Notes: generated from the letters alone by a model not told the origin. A stretch of DNA of 64,000 bases from an uncultured Eubacteriales bacterium (GCA_900540805.1 UQHL01000004.1:62001-126000), one strand, 5' to 3'; numbered from the stretch's first letter, positions 41,324 to 49,302 are shown. Made by a program: numbers and translations.

Positions 41324-42382
41324 TTAGATTTTTTCTTTAATGACGATATTTTCCGCCGCGGAACGCGCCGCCGCTTCCATAAGCTTATAGACGCGCACCA
41401 CTTCTTCGCGTTTGATTGCTTTTTCCGCTTTGCCCGCACAGGCCGCCGCAAAATTTTTATAGAACGCGAACGGCTCCGCATGTACGAGCGGAAGAGGCTT
41501 TTCCTCCACCGAATCCCCCTCGCGCGGGGCCATGGTGCGGGTGAAGCCGTTTCCCGCCTTTATCCCCGCAGGCATGTCGCCCTCTTTCACCAAAACGCGG
41601 GTGATCCCGCCCGACAAATCCCAATCCGCCACGGTCGCCGTGCCTTTCGTGCCATAGACCTGCCAGCGGGGCAGGTTGCGGAAGCAGTCGGTCGCCACGA
41701 CGATACGGTATTTGACGCCGTTTTCGAAATCGGCGGTGAGGCTGAACCCGTCGTCCACTTCCTCGCCGTAAATGTAGCTGTATTCGCAGTAAAGGCTCTT
41801 TACGGGCGATTTGATCATCAGAAGCATCTGATCGATCAGATGCACCCCCCAATCCAGCATCATGCCGCCGCCCCTTGCCCTTTCCTTGCGCCACGCGCCG
41901 GGAATGCCGTTGCCGCCCATGACGCGGGATTCGATGAGATACGCCTCGCCCGCCAGCTCGTTATCTACGATGTTTTTGACGGTGAGATAATCGTCGTCCC
42001 AGCGGCGGTTTTGATGAACCTCGAAAACCACGCCCGCTTTTTCCGCCGCGTCGTACATTTCCTCCGCTTCTTTGACGCTCATGCCGATCGGCTTTTCGCA
42101 AATAATGTGTTTGCCCGCTTTGGCGGCCGCCTCCACGTACGCCGCGTGCACGTCGTTGGGCGTTGCGATCAGCACCGCGTCCACCGCTTTGTCCGCCCAG
42201 ATCTCTTCGGGGCTTTTATAGGCCTTGTACCCCGCTTTTTCCCCGGCTGCGGCGCGTTCCGGGTCGATATCGTAAACCCCGACAACCTCGACGGGGGCCT
42301 CGGGAGCGCTTTCGGAATAGCTCTTCAAACACCCTGCATGATATCCGCCCATGCCGCCGTAACCGATAATGACAATCTTCAT
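41324..42382 (-). CDS. Gfo/Idh/MocA-family dehydrogenase
   Basis: A 352-residue NAD(P)-dependent dehydrogenase and first gene of the sugar unit. Rossmann motif IGYGGMGGYHAGC, then ATPNDVHAAYVEAAAKAGKHIICEKPIGMSVKEAE with the catalytic Lys of EKP, then GGGMMLDWGVHLIDQMLLMI with Asp/His. The sequence differs clearly from the paralogue at 38462, so the two probably act on different substrates or steps. It diverges from the AraC gene; the palindrome at 42423-42439 lies about 40 bases upstream of its ATG. Confidence 0.93.
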   Translation of the reverse strand: MKIVIIGYGGMGGYHAGCLKSYSESAPEAPVEVVGVYDIDPERAAAGEKAGYKAYKSPEEIWADKAVDAVLIATPNDVHAAYVEAAAKAGKHIICEKPIGMSVKEAEEMYDAAEKAGVVFEVHQNRRWDDDYLTVKNIVDNELAGEAYLIESRVMGGNGIPGAWRKERARGGGMMLDWGVHLIDQMLLMIKSPVKSLYCEYSYIYGEEVDDGFSLTADFENGVKYRIVVATDCFRNLPRWQVYGTKGTATVADWDLSGGITRVLVKEGDMPAGIKAGNGFTRTMAPREGDSVEEKPLPLVHAEPFAFYKNFAAACAGKAEKAIKREEVVRVYKLMEAAARSAAENIVIKEKI

Positions 42383-42404
42383 AATGAAAATCTCCGTACA
42401 TATA

Positions 42405-42439
42405 TTGACATTTTTGTCTTATAGTGATATAATATCACT
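42405..42439 (+). promoter_or_regulatory. AraC promoter with palindromic operator over the -10 box
   Basis: TTGACA (42405-42410), 17-bp spacer, TATAAT (42428-42433). The perfect palindrome AGTGATATAATATCACT (42423-42439) is centred on the -10 box. It lies between the divergent AraC and dehydrogenase genes and could control both. Confidence 0.75.
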
Positions 42440-42495
42440 AAATATTGCGGATTTCCACTCAATTTTTCAGAAACATCTACCGAATATTGACATCT

Positions 42496-43290
42496 ATGAA
42501 AAAAGACATCTTTTACGAAGCATTTCACGACAAAACGGATAAAGTAGAATTTTTCCAAAGCGCGCACGACGACACCTTCGTGCATTTTCACCGTTGCATC
42601 GAACTGATCTACGTCACCGACGGAGCGATCGACTGCGAAGTGGGCGAGGAAAAATTCCGCGCAAAAAAAGACGAGCTGATCTTTGCCAGAAAATGCGCCC
42701 CGCACGCCCTCGCAGCCGCGCCCGATTTCGTCAACTACGTGTTGATTATCGGCCAGAGGTATTCCGACGACTTTCTGGGCATCTTCCAGACGGAAACCCT
42801 GCCCGCGCACCTCGACGACGCAGAGTTCAACCGCAGCTTGCTCCCCCATTTCGAGGCGCTCAATCATTTGCGCGACACCGATTCGGAGCTGGTTAAAAAG
42901 GGCTATATCAATATCATTATCGGCAGCCTTCTGGCGCATTACAAGCGTATTCCCGTCCCTGCCACGCCGCAGATGGGCGTCGTTTTGGGCGCGCTGAATT
43001 ATATTGACGAGCATTTTGCCGAGCCTATTTCCCTCGACTCAATTTCGTCGGTATTCGGCTACAACAAATATTACTTTTCCAGGCTGTTCAATACGTATAT
43101 CGGGGAAAACCTGAATAATTATATCAATACGGTACGGATCAGAAATCTTGTCTCCGCCGCAAAAAAGACGGATAACCCCAACCTTTCGGAGTTGGTGTTT
43201 GGAAGCGGATTCGATTCGATGACCACCTTTTACCGCAGCTTTTCAAGACTGTACGACCGACCGCCCACAGAGGTGTTTAAGAAGGACTAA
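42496..43290 (+). CDS. AraC-family transcriptional regulator
   Basis: A 264-residue regulator with an N-terminal cupin-like sensor (HDDTFVHFHRCIELIYVTDGAIDCEVGEEKFRAKKDELIFARKCAPH) and a C-terminal double helix-turn-helix (NYIDEHFAEPISLDSISSVFGYNKYYFSRLFNTYIGENLNNYINTVRIRN, then LSELVFGSGFDSMTTFYRSFSRLYDRPPTE). Sugar binding by the cupin is likely, and the divergent sugar unit is the obvious target. The ATG at 42496 lacks a clear ribosome site; a TTG at 42445, only a few bases after the predicted +1, would add 17 residues. The start is therefore uncertain. Confidence 0.88.
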   Translation: MKKDIFYEAFHDKTDKVEFFQSAHDDTFVHFHRCIELIYVTDGAIDCEVGEEKFRAKKDELIFARKCAPHALAAAPDFVNYVLIIGQRYSDDFLGIFQTETLPAHLDDAEFNRSLLPHFEALNHLRDTDSELVKKGYINIIIGSLLAHYKRIPVPATPQMGVVLGALNYIDEHFAEPISLDSISSVFGYNKYYFSRLFNTYIGENLNNYINTVRIRNLVSAAKKTDNPNLSELVFGSGFDSMTTFYRSFSRLYDRPPTEVFKKD

Positions 43291-43400
43291 AATGAAACCG
43301 ATGTGCGAGATTATGTCGGCGTTAAGGGATTTATGAAGGACTAAAATGAAACCGATGGCGAGATTATGTCGGCAGTAAGGGATTTATGAAGGATTAAAAT
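43281..43400 (+). repeat. Tandem repeat, 53-54 bp unit, about 2.2 copies
   Basis: Copy 1 (43281-43334) begins with the last codons and stop of the AraC gene (GAAGGACTAA); copy 2 (43335-43387) repeats it with a one-base deletion and two changes near its end; a third partial copy (GAAGGATTAAAAT) follows. Each copy holds a start-like ATGAAACCGATG, but the frames are 14 and 10 codons. Confidence 0.85.
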
Positions 43401-43402
43401 CG

Positions 43403-43444
43403 AATGCCCCCCGAAGCAAAAAACGCTTCGGGGGGCAATTTTAA
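43403..43444. terminator. Terminator between convergent genes
   Basis: TGCCCCCCGAAGC/GCTTCGGGGGGCA hairpin followed by ATTTTAAT on the plus strand. It separates the AraC gene from the minus-strand gene ending at 43514. Confidence 0.85.
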
Positions 43445-43513
43445 TGGAGAGGATAAGTGAAATAAAACGGCGGATCAGCCCGCGAAAACTATGCGCCCGC
43501 GCAACGGAAACCG

Positions 43514-44470
43514 TCAGCCCGCGACGACGGGAGCTGCCGTTTTCATACGGTTCATGTACTTCAGCCGTTCTTCGATGTCCGTCGCCAGACGAGATACCTC
43601 CTCGCCCGATACAAGCTCGGGATTTTCCTCAGCAATGGCCTGTTTGTAGATTTCGAGGAAGCGCAGCGCACTGTGCCACGCGCCCGCCATTGCTTCCGAA
43701 CGCCGAAGCGAGCCGAATATGTAACCGCATTGCGTCGCAAGTATGCAGAAAAAGTTAGTATATTTTATCGTGAACGCGTCCCACTTTTTCAGATCCTCAA
43801 GAGTCCAGGGTCTGTCGAGGAACATGCGATAGAAAGACGCATACTGCGCGTAGTTTCTGTCGAAGAAAGATTCCTTCAGCTTGTTGAGGACGTCCGACTT
43901 ACGGGAAAGAGAAACGTTTTCGACGGGTTCCACCATGACGGCCGTCACCGCGTCGTTTTCGTGGCGCGCGCAATACCCATCGAAGGCGGCTTTGACTGTG
44001 GAGAAAGGCAGAGCCATTTCTTCAAAATTGAAAAGCGTGGTGCCCGTATCGCCGCTGAGATACACAATCTCCTTTTGGGGATCTACGCCGTAAATGAGCA
44101 CGAAGTTGTCGGAATGCTTTTTATTGAACTGTTTTCTGCGGAAAGGCAGATAAAACGCGTCCTGCCCGATAATCAAAGGAAACTCCGAACGGATACAGGT
44201 GGTAATACGCTTCCACAAATCGTCGGGACGCAGACTTCTGGGGCGCGCGCCCGTCAGCGCACGAAATTCTCCGTCGGTGAGAATCTCATGCTCGGAATAG
44301 ACAATGTCTTTTCCAAGCTCATAAGGCTCGACGTCTATAATGTAATTGCAAACGACATATTCCGCGGGAACGCCAAAAAAGCTGTACGCCGCGAGTAAGT
44401 GATGATAAAATTCATCTCTGAACCAGCAAGTGTGATATTGACGAATGTTTTTTAATACTTTTTTCTGCAT
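43514..44470 (-). CDS. BtrH-like N-terminal domain protein, putative
   Basis: A 318-residue cytoplasmic protein. The start IRQYHTCWFRDEFYHHLLAAYSFFG resembles the BtrH N-terminal (butirosin biosynthesis H-like) pattern, in which a Cys after His begins a papain-like fold, and FPLIIGQDAFYLPFRRKQFNKKHSDNFVLIYGVDPQKEIVYLSG carries the expected His after a Lys-rich loop. The C-terminal half is helical. Such proteins transfer or cut acyl groups in peptide-like products, but no biosynthetic genes lie here. It is the last gene of the sigma-factor unit, 49 bases after the anti-sigma-like gene. The family call is tentative. Confidence 0.5.
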   Translation of the reverse strand: MQKKVLKNIRQYHTCWFRDEFYHHLLAAYSFFGVPAEYVVCNYIIDVEPYELGKDIVYSEHEILTDGEFRALTGARPRSLRPDDLWKRITTCIRSEFPLIIGQDAFYLPFRRKQFNKKHSDNFVLIYGVDPQKEIVYLSGDTGTTLFNFEEMALPFSTVKAAFDGYCARHENDAVTAVMVEPVENVSLSRKSDVLNKLKESFFDRNYAQYASFYRMFLDRPWTLEDLKKWDAFTIKYTNFFCILATQCGYIFGSLRRSEAMAGAWHSALRFLEIYKQAIAEENPELVSGEEVSRLATDIEERLKYMNRMKTAAPVVAG

Positions 44471-44519
44471 AGTTTTCTCTTTGAGGTTTCCCCCATTTTT
44501 CCTTTCGTTTTATTTCTCT

Positions 44520-45206
44520 TTAATTTTGTTGTGAGATCAACATGTTTACATATTTTTCGATTTTGCCCGTAGCGTCTTCCGTTTTTATCTCTAAATAATA
44601 CGGAAAACCTTCATAGACAAATTTTGCTTTTACCCTTTTTTCTTCTTGTTGAATAGAGTATTGAATAGCGATATCCGATACCGACATAGTCTCTGACAAT
44701 GTTTCGTAAGGATCAAATGTTTCAAATCTGTCGTTTGGTTTCAACGATACCATTAAATTGACTGTATCCCAAGTATCGAAGCAGAACATACTCTGATAAA
44801 TAATTGCCAATTCGTCTGTATCCTTTATTTTCCAAATTTGAGAGGTTACGGTTTCGTCATTATAATATTTTATCTGTAAATGGTTGGCTTCCACTACTTC
44901 GATAATATCGGCGTTTTCTTTGATTATACTTCCATCATCGAAATACCTTTCTTCAGTGGAACTCGACGAACTATCGGGCGGAGTAATCGGACCGTTGCCG
45001 AGAGAACGAAAAGCAGGAATCATAATCAACAACAAGCAACACGCGGCCAAGCTGCCCGCCACCGTTTGCCAGACGTGCACGTTGCGGCGGTGTGTCCTGC
45101 GCTCCTGCCGCATTGCGCTTTCGGCCTTTTTAATCAAATCGGGATTGACCTCATAATCCTGCGGGATTTCCGTTAGCTGTTCCCATTTATCCTTTTTTTC
45201 GTTCAT
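44520..45206 (-). CDS. Anti-sigma-factor-like membrane protein, putative
   Basis: A 228-residue protein with one membrane segment (VAGSLAACCLLLIMIPAF, about residues 49-66) after a charged N-terminal part of about 48 residues that would face the cytoplasm and hold the sigma-binding helices (DYEVNPDLIKKAESAMRQERR). The outside part starts with a Ser linker (DSSSSSTEER) and then a beta-rich domain with no family that I recognise. Topology and gene order (sigma, exported peptidase, this gene) fit a transmembrane anti-sigma factor. Confidence 0.6.
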   Translation of the reverse strand: MNEKKDKWEQLTEIPQDYEVNPDLIKKAESAMRQERRTHRRNVHVWQTVAGSLAACCLLLIMIPAFRSLGNGPITPPDSSSSSTEERYFDDGSIIKENADIIEVVEANHLQIKYYNDETVTSQIWKIKDTDELAIIYQSMFCFDTWDTVNLMVSLKPNDRFETFDPYETLSETMSVSDIAIQYSIQQEEKRVKAKFVYEGFPYYLEIKTEDATGKIEKYVNMLISQQN

Positions 45207-45237
45207 AGTACCTCCTCACTATCTGAGAATTTTTTTG

Positions 45238-46152
45238 TTAAGCTATGGTCATCACCAAAGCATTGTTTATCTGCGAATAATCGTTCAACTGCATATATCC
45301 AGTCTCAGCGGCACCATATCCACTGCATGTATAAAGGAAGGTATCCGTCTGGAAATTGACGCCGTCTTTATAATAGGCGATTGTTTTATAACCGTACACC
45401 ATCATCATGTGGCCTGCGTCTCCGTTTTCTTTCGATACCCGTGTATAACCGTCATAATGCATAAGAGCATATACAAAATTGTATTTACTGCACATAACAA
45501 GGCCCACTTTGCCCGCATTGATCGCGGTTTTCAATTTCGGCAGATCCACCATAGTAGCATTTTGATGAAAGGAGGTATAGGAAAGGCTGTAGCCCGCATT
45601 GGTGACGTATGTAGTTAACCCGCTCATAAATTCCGTTTCGGAAGTGCCGCCGCCGTTTACGTTGGTTTGCATTAAATTATACAAGCTTGCTATGGTGTTT
45701 TTTACAGGTTCGCGCGACATATCGGGGTAGTACCTATAATTTCCCGATACCATTGCCCCAGGGGTATAATCGGGAATTAAATTGGGAGACCAGCGATCGT
45801 AATAGCCGACAATGTTCGTTCCCGCAACAGGCGCGCAAGTATTTGTCATACTGCTATCTCCGTTTCCGAAGGAAGGAACGCTGTAAAGAGAAACGTCCTC
45901 GACAATCGTTTTATAATCGTAATAGACATCGTAGCTTGCCCCTACGATACCGCCCTGCCCGTCGTACGAAGGCTCGTCCCCCTCGTCCAGATACCGAGCT
46001 TCCCCTTCCGCGCAATAACGCGCTTCGGGCACGGGAGCCTCCGCTTTTGCCGCGGTCACCGAAAGGGAACCGAAGTTAATGAGCGCGAGAACGCCGCACA
46101 GTACAGGAACCGTAATTTTAGTAAAAAAGTTAACCTTATGTGCATTTTCCAT
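45238..46152 (-). CDS. Exported C39-like cysteine peptidase
   Basis: A 304-residue protein with a signal peptide (KITVPVLCGVLALINFGSLSVTAAKA). The mature part has the papain-like pair: nucleophile in TCAPVAGTNIVGYYDRWSP (about residue 106) and His in DAGHMMMVYGYKTIAYY (about residue 247), followed by LYTCSGYG where a Trp-Gly motif is more usual. Similar C39-like proteins are common exported proteins in gut Clostridia. The substrate is unknown. A 72-base gap separates it from the sigma gene; GGAGG precedes the ATG. Confidence 0.75.
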   Translation of the reverse strand: MENAHKVNFFTKITVPVLCGVLALINFGSLSVTAAKAEAPVPEARYCAEGEARYLDEGDEPSYDGQGGIVGASYDVYYDYKTIVEDVSLYSVPSFGNGDSSMTNTCAPVAGTNIVGYYDRWSPNLIPDYTPGAMVSGNYRYYPDMSREPVKNTIASLYNLMQTNVNGGGTSETEFMSGLTTYVTNAGYSLSYTSFHQNATMVDLPKLKTAINAGKVGLVMCSKYNFVYALMHYDGYTRVSKENGDAGHMMMVYGYKTIAYYKDGVNFQTDTFLYTCSGYGAAETGYMQLNDYSQINNALVMTIA

Positions 46153-46224
46153 AGAAATGCAACCTCCTTTGTAAATGCTTACATATATATAACATTTGAA
46201 AACGCCATTCGTACGAAATTTTTT

Positions 46225-46770
46225 TTATTTTATTCCTAAAATTTTTCTTCCACGGCGTTCGACCCTCTCGATTTGGCTTTGAATAGTACTTTTCGGCTTA
46301 TTGTAAAGCAGAGCAATCTCGCCAAACGAATTATCAAACCACCAATGCAACATTACCAGATCTCTGTCGTAATCGTTGAGATGTTCAAATACTTTTCTTG
46401 TCAAAAGATAGTTTTCGATATATTCTTCGCTCCCGCGCGAACTGTACATGCCCCTCCTTTCCAAACGGGCGTCTTCCATGCTCACTTCCCGCTTCTGTTT
46501 CTTCAATTTGGTAAAGATAATGCTTTTCAAAATACGAATAATCCAAGCGGAAGGATTTTCGTCCCGCTTATACGTATGTATCTCCAATACAATCCTTAAA
46601 TAAGTATCTTCTAAAATGTCTTCCCGATCGGCTTCCTGCAAAAAGAAACCGCTTATTACCTTGCTCAGTCGGGACTCCAGCAGTAGCTGTATTCCGCCCA
46701 AAGCCTTCGCGTGTCCCTTTTTAATTTCCCCTAACAGCCTGCTTAACTGTTTGTTTATACTTTCTTCCAT
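46225..46770 (-). CDS. ECF-type RNA polymerase sigma factor
   Basis: A 181-residue sigma-70-family protein with region 2 (FLQEADREDILEDTYLRIVLEIHTYKRDENPSAWIIRILKSII) and region 4 (HLNDYDRDLVMLHWWFDNSFGEIALLYNKPKSTIQSQIERVERRGRKIL), and no region 1 or 3. It should direct RNA polymerase to its own operon and perhaps other genes, and be held back by the membrane protein at 44520. Its own promoter at 46963-46990 looks like a sigma-A type, with a long leader of about 190 bases. Confidence 0.85.
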   Translation of the reverse strand: MEESINKQLSRLLGEIKKGHAKALGGIQLLLESRLSKVISGFFLQEADREDILEDTYLRIVLEIHTYKRDENPSAWIIRILKSIIFTKLKKQKREVSMEDARLERRGMYSSRGSEEYIENYLLTRKVFEHLNDYDRDLVMLHWWFDNSFGEIALLYNKPKSTIQSQIERVERRGRKILGIK

Positions 46771-46962
46771 TTTTTCGCCTTTGTATTCCTTATCCCAATA
46801 TATTTTATTTCACGGCGTTTGCCGAGTCAAAATTTACATAATTTTATTAAGCATTAAAAATTATATCTATATCTTCCTTTTCCACTAAAAAATAGACTGT
46901 TTTTTTCGATTTTTCGAAGTGTCGGAATATTTCTACCTGCAATATTATTTTATCTGTTTTAT

Positions 46963-46990
46963 ATTATAACATATTCTTCACACAAGTCAA
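46963..46990 (-). promoter_or_regulatory. Promoter of the sigma-factor operon
   Basis: Minus strand TTGACT (46985-46990), 16-bp spacer, TATAAT (46963-46968). Confidence 0.75.
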
Positions 46991-47085
46991 CGCAATTTGA
47001 CTTTCATTCGTTATTTTTTTCCAAATTTTTCCATTTATTCTTAAACCGAGTTCCCGATTTGCAGCGATGGAAGCAAAAAACAAAA

Positions 47086-47116
47086 AAATCGCCGCATATG
47101 CGACGATTTTCTATCT
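47086..47116 (-). terminator. Terminator
   Basis: Minus-strand AAATCGTCGCATATGCGGCGATTT hairpin (one mismatch pair tolerated) followed by TTTTTTG. It lies 22 bases after the stop of the 37-codon frame and ends whatever is transcribed there. Confidence 0.8.
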
Positions 47117-47132
47117 TGGGCTATTTATACTT

Positions 47133-47246
47133 TTATTCTGCAAGTAATCCGTTCGCCTTTTCGCAGGTTTCGTACCTTGCGTCATATTTCCGTTCGGTCA
47201 CGGGGTCGAGTTTCGCAGTTATGGCCACCGTATAGCGCTGCGGCAT
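47133..47246 (-). CDS. Possible small protein or gene remnant (37 residues)
   Basis: The minus strand encodes MPQRYTVAITAKLDPVTERK and continues to ETCEKANGLLAE, then stop. A terminator follows directly, which hints at transcription, and another terminator upstream (47279-47318) isolates it from the DUF378 gene. No ribosome site precedes the ATG and only a weak TAAAAT box lies upstream. It could be the tail of a lost gene. Confidence 0.25.
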   Translation of the reverse strand: MPQRYTVAITAKLDPVTERKYDARYETCEKANGLLAE

Positions 47247-47278
47247 TTACAAATTGTTAATTTTAAGCTTTTCGATAA

Positions 47279-47318
47279 AAAAGAAGGGCTCCCTTTTAAG
47301 GAAGTCCTTCTTTTTGAC
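47279..47318 (-). terminator. Terminator of the DUF378 gene
   Basis: Minus-strand AAGAAGG...CCTTCTT hairpin with inner GACTTCC/GGGAGC pairs, then TTTTTTA; 12 bases after the stop at 47331. Confidence 0.85.
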
Positions 47319-47330
47319 GCCCGCGGCAAT

Positions 47331-47564
47331 TTAGTCGCCGTCAGAGCCTCTGTGTCCCATAAATAAGTTTCCGCGCGTTAAGAACGGGGAAATGATCAGC
47401 CAAATGGCCGCCGCCGTAATCAACGTGTAGATGATGATGGAACCGATGCTCCGCGCGCCCGCAAAAATAGCGGAAACGAGGTTGAAATTGAAAATCCCGA
47501 AAAGACCCCAATTCACCGCGCCCAGCAAAACCAATATATAAGATAAAATATTGATAAAACGCAT
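47331..47564 (-). CDS. DUF378 membrane protein
   Basis: A 77-residue protein with two membrane segments (ILSYILVLLGAVNWGLFGIF and IIIYTLITAAAIWLIIS). GAVNWGLFGIFNFNLVSAIFAG is the DUF378 signature. Function unknown; members are common small membrane proteins. The tail is short and polar (HRGSDGD). Own terminator; ribosome site AGGAGG. Confidence 0.88.
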   Translation of the reverse strand: MRFINILSYILVLLGAVNWGLFGIFNFNLVSAIFAGARSIGSIIIYTLITAAAIWLIISPFLTRGNLFMGHRGSDGD

Positions 47565-47620
47565 GTTCTTTCCTCCTATTGACAGTATGGCTTCCCCTTC
47601 AAAAAATTATACATAAAAAA

Positions 47621-47652
47621 TATCCCCGCGGCCACATGCCGCGGGGATAAGC
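47621..47652 (-). terminator. Terminator
   Basis: Minus-strand TATCCCCGCGGC/GCCGCGGGGATA-type hairpin followed by TTTTTTATG; 15 bases after the stop at 47664. Confidence 0.88.
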
Positions 47653-47663
47653 CGAATTTGGGA

Positions 47664-48185
47664 TTATTTCTTATACGCAGCCAGCGCAGGCAGGCCGGAA
47701 AGAAATCCGCCGATCACCATGAGAATGGGGCCGACCGACCAGCCGAATTTTCCGTCCGCAAGGTTGACGCCCGCAATCGAGAAAGAGAAGCCCGCGTTTT
47801 TGGAGCAGAACATGCACACGAAAACGATCAAAAGAATGGTGGAAAGGATCGTCAGAAGCCCCGCAAGCGCCGCCACCGGCTTTATGAGCTTCATGTTCAA
47901 AAATTTAGCCAGCGCAACCGAAGCAAATGACACAAGCGCCAGGATCATTGTGATATAGGCAAACGCATTCATTGCCCCGAACATCTTAAATCCGTTATCG
48001 CCCAAATTAGAATTGGTTTCCGCAAGGTCTTTCAGCGTGTATTGATACTCTTTATTAAGTAAAACCGATTCTACGCTGTATTTCGTCCAGTTGAGGAACA
48101 ATCCCGTGATCGTCAACACCGCACCCACAAGTGCAATCGCCGTTAAAATAATCGCACCTAAAGAAATCGACTTCTTTTTTGCCAT
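47664..48185 (-). CDS. Four-helix membrane protein, function unknown
   Basis: A 173-residue protein with four membrane segments: AIILTAIALVGAVLTITGLFL (about 9-29), AFAYITMILALVSFASVAL, PVAALAGLLTILSTILLIVFVCMF, and GWSVGPILMVIGGFLSGLPALAA. A short outside loop follows helix 1 (NWTKYSVESVLLNKEYQYTLKDL). N-terminus is basic (MAKKKS), so both ends face the cytoplasm. No family recognised. It has its own promoter (48255-48283) and terminator. Confidence 0.75.
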   Translation of the reverse strand: MAKKKSISLGAIILTAIALVGAVLTITGLFLNWTKYSVESVLLNKEYQYTLKDLAETNSNLGDNGFKMFGAMNAFAYITMILALVSFASVALAKFLNMKLIKPVAALAGLLTILSTILLIVFVCMFCSKNAGFSFSIAGVNLADGKFGWSVGPILMVIGGFLSGLPALAAYKK

Positions 48186-48254
48186 ACATCCTCCTACGGA
48201 AAAAGTAATTTTTACAGCGCTCTGCGCCGCGTTTTTTCCGTTTCTGTCCTCTTT

Positions 48255-48283
48255 ATTATACGATATACCTCGTATTTTGTCAA
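48255..48283 (-). promoter_or_regulatory. Sigma-A promoter
   Basis: Minus strand TTGACA (48278-48283), 17-bp spacer, TATAAT (48255-48260); serves the gene starting at 48185. Confidence 0.85.
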
Positions 48284-48301
48284 CGGTTTACGCAAAAAAA
48301 G

Positions 48302-48333
48302 TCAGGTGTTTTTGTTACTAAACAAAAACACCT
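48302..48333 (-). terminator. Terminator of the hydrolase gene
   Basis: Perfect hairpin CAGGTGTTTTTGTT/AACAAAAACACCTG with a four-base loop; on the minus strand it is followed by ACTTTTTTT. It lies about 50 bases after the stop at 48385. Confidence 0.85.
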
Positions 48334-48384
48334 GCAAAGGAGTTGGAAAAAATATATCGCGCTATAAAACAGGCAAACGAAAGT

Positions 48385-49302
48385 TCAGAGAGTGCGTGTA
48401 GAAAAGGCGAGCAGATCGCCGTAAACCTCTTCCTTATCTATCTCGTTTAATATTTCATGCCGCATCTGATGATAGAGTTTGCCCGAAACATTGCGGTAGC
48501 CGACGTCGCGCAGAAGCTGCTGTGCTTTCTGCCATTTATCTTCGTCGATCAGCACGGGATCGTCGCTGCCCGAAACGAAGAAAACGGGGAGCATGGGCTT
48601 CTTTACAAAATATCCGTTTTTATCGTATGTCTTTTGCATGAGGCGGAAAAGGTTTTCAAAGCCGTTGCAGGTAAATGTAAAATTGCAGTGCGGATCGGCG
48701 TTATACGCTTCGACAACCGATTTATTGCGCGTCAGCCAGGCGCCCTTTCCTTCGCCGGGGAATTTCTTATCCCCGTTGCCCGTCGAAAGCTGTGCCAGGG
48801 TATCGCTTCTGTGCCGCTCACCCTTGACCAAAGCCACGCTTTTGGCCATTGCCACGCCCGCGGCCGCAAACGGATTTTTACTGGGCGAGCCGCACACGAT
48901 CAGCCTGTCGATCTCGTCGTCATAATTCTGGATATAGCAGCGCACCACCATAGAGCCCATGCTATGGCCGAATAAGGTGACGGGGAGGTTCGGATACCGT
49001 TCCTTGAGCTTTCGCGTCACCAGCACGGCGTCCTCGACGACCGCGCGGGCCTTTTTATCCCCAAACCAGCCGAGATCGGCTTCCTCCTTGACGCTTTTTC
49101 CGTGGCCGCGGTGATCGTGGGCCGCCGCTATAAGGCCGTTCTCCGCAAGAAAACGCATAAAGTCGTCGTAGCGTTCCTTATATTCGCACATGCCGTGAAC
49201 AATCTGGAAAATCCCTTTCGGCTCGCCCTCGGGAAGATACGCACAGCAGGAAAGAGGCAGACTGTCATACAAAGAATTAAGGGTAAATTTTTCGATTTTC
49301 AT
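48385..49302 (-). CDS. Alpha/beta hydrolase, lysophospholipase-like (S33 family)
   Basis: A 305-residue serine hydrolase. The nucleophile motif is GHSMGS (about residue 114-119), the oxyanion part IVHGMCEYKERYDDFMRFLAENG and AHDHRGHGKS are typical for monoacylglycerol lipase/lysophospholipase-type enzymes, the acid lies in FVSGSDDPV (about residue 238) and the His in YHQMRHEILNE (about residue 280). No signal peptide, so it acts in the cytoplasm on lipid-like esters. It stands alone. Confidence 0.9.
   Translation of the reverse strand: MKIEKFTLNSLYDSLPLSCCAYLPEGEPKGIFQIVHGMCEYKERYDDFMRFLAENGLIAAAHDHRGHGKSVKEEADLGWFGDKKARAVVEDAVLVTRKLKERYPNLPVTLFGHSMGSMVVRCYIQNYDDEIDRLIVCGSPSKNPFAAAGVAMAKSVALVKGERHRSDTLAQLSTGNGDKKFPGEGKGAWLTRNKSVVEAYNADPHCNFTFTCNGFENLFRLMQKTYDKNGYFVKKPMLPVFFVSGSDDPVLIDEDKWQKAQQLLRDVGYRNVSGKLYHQMRHEILNEIDKEEVYGDLLAFSTRTL

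Larger units (their letters stand above)
46771..47330. other. Intergenic stretch: sigma leader, promoter, terminators and a small ORF
   Basis: This 560-base gap holds the sigma gene promoter (46963-46990), a terminator at 47086-47110, a 37-codon frame at 47133-47246 and another terminator at 47279-47318. The A+T-rich part 46800-46960 is untranslated leader; I see no gene in it. Confidence 0.7.

Noticed and set aside
43281..43400. Tandem repeats as a CRISPR array
   Set aside because: Only two full copies directly abut with no spacers between them, and no cas genes are in the window.
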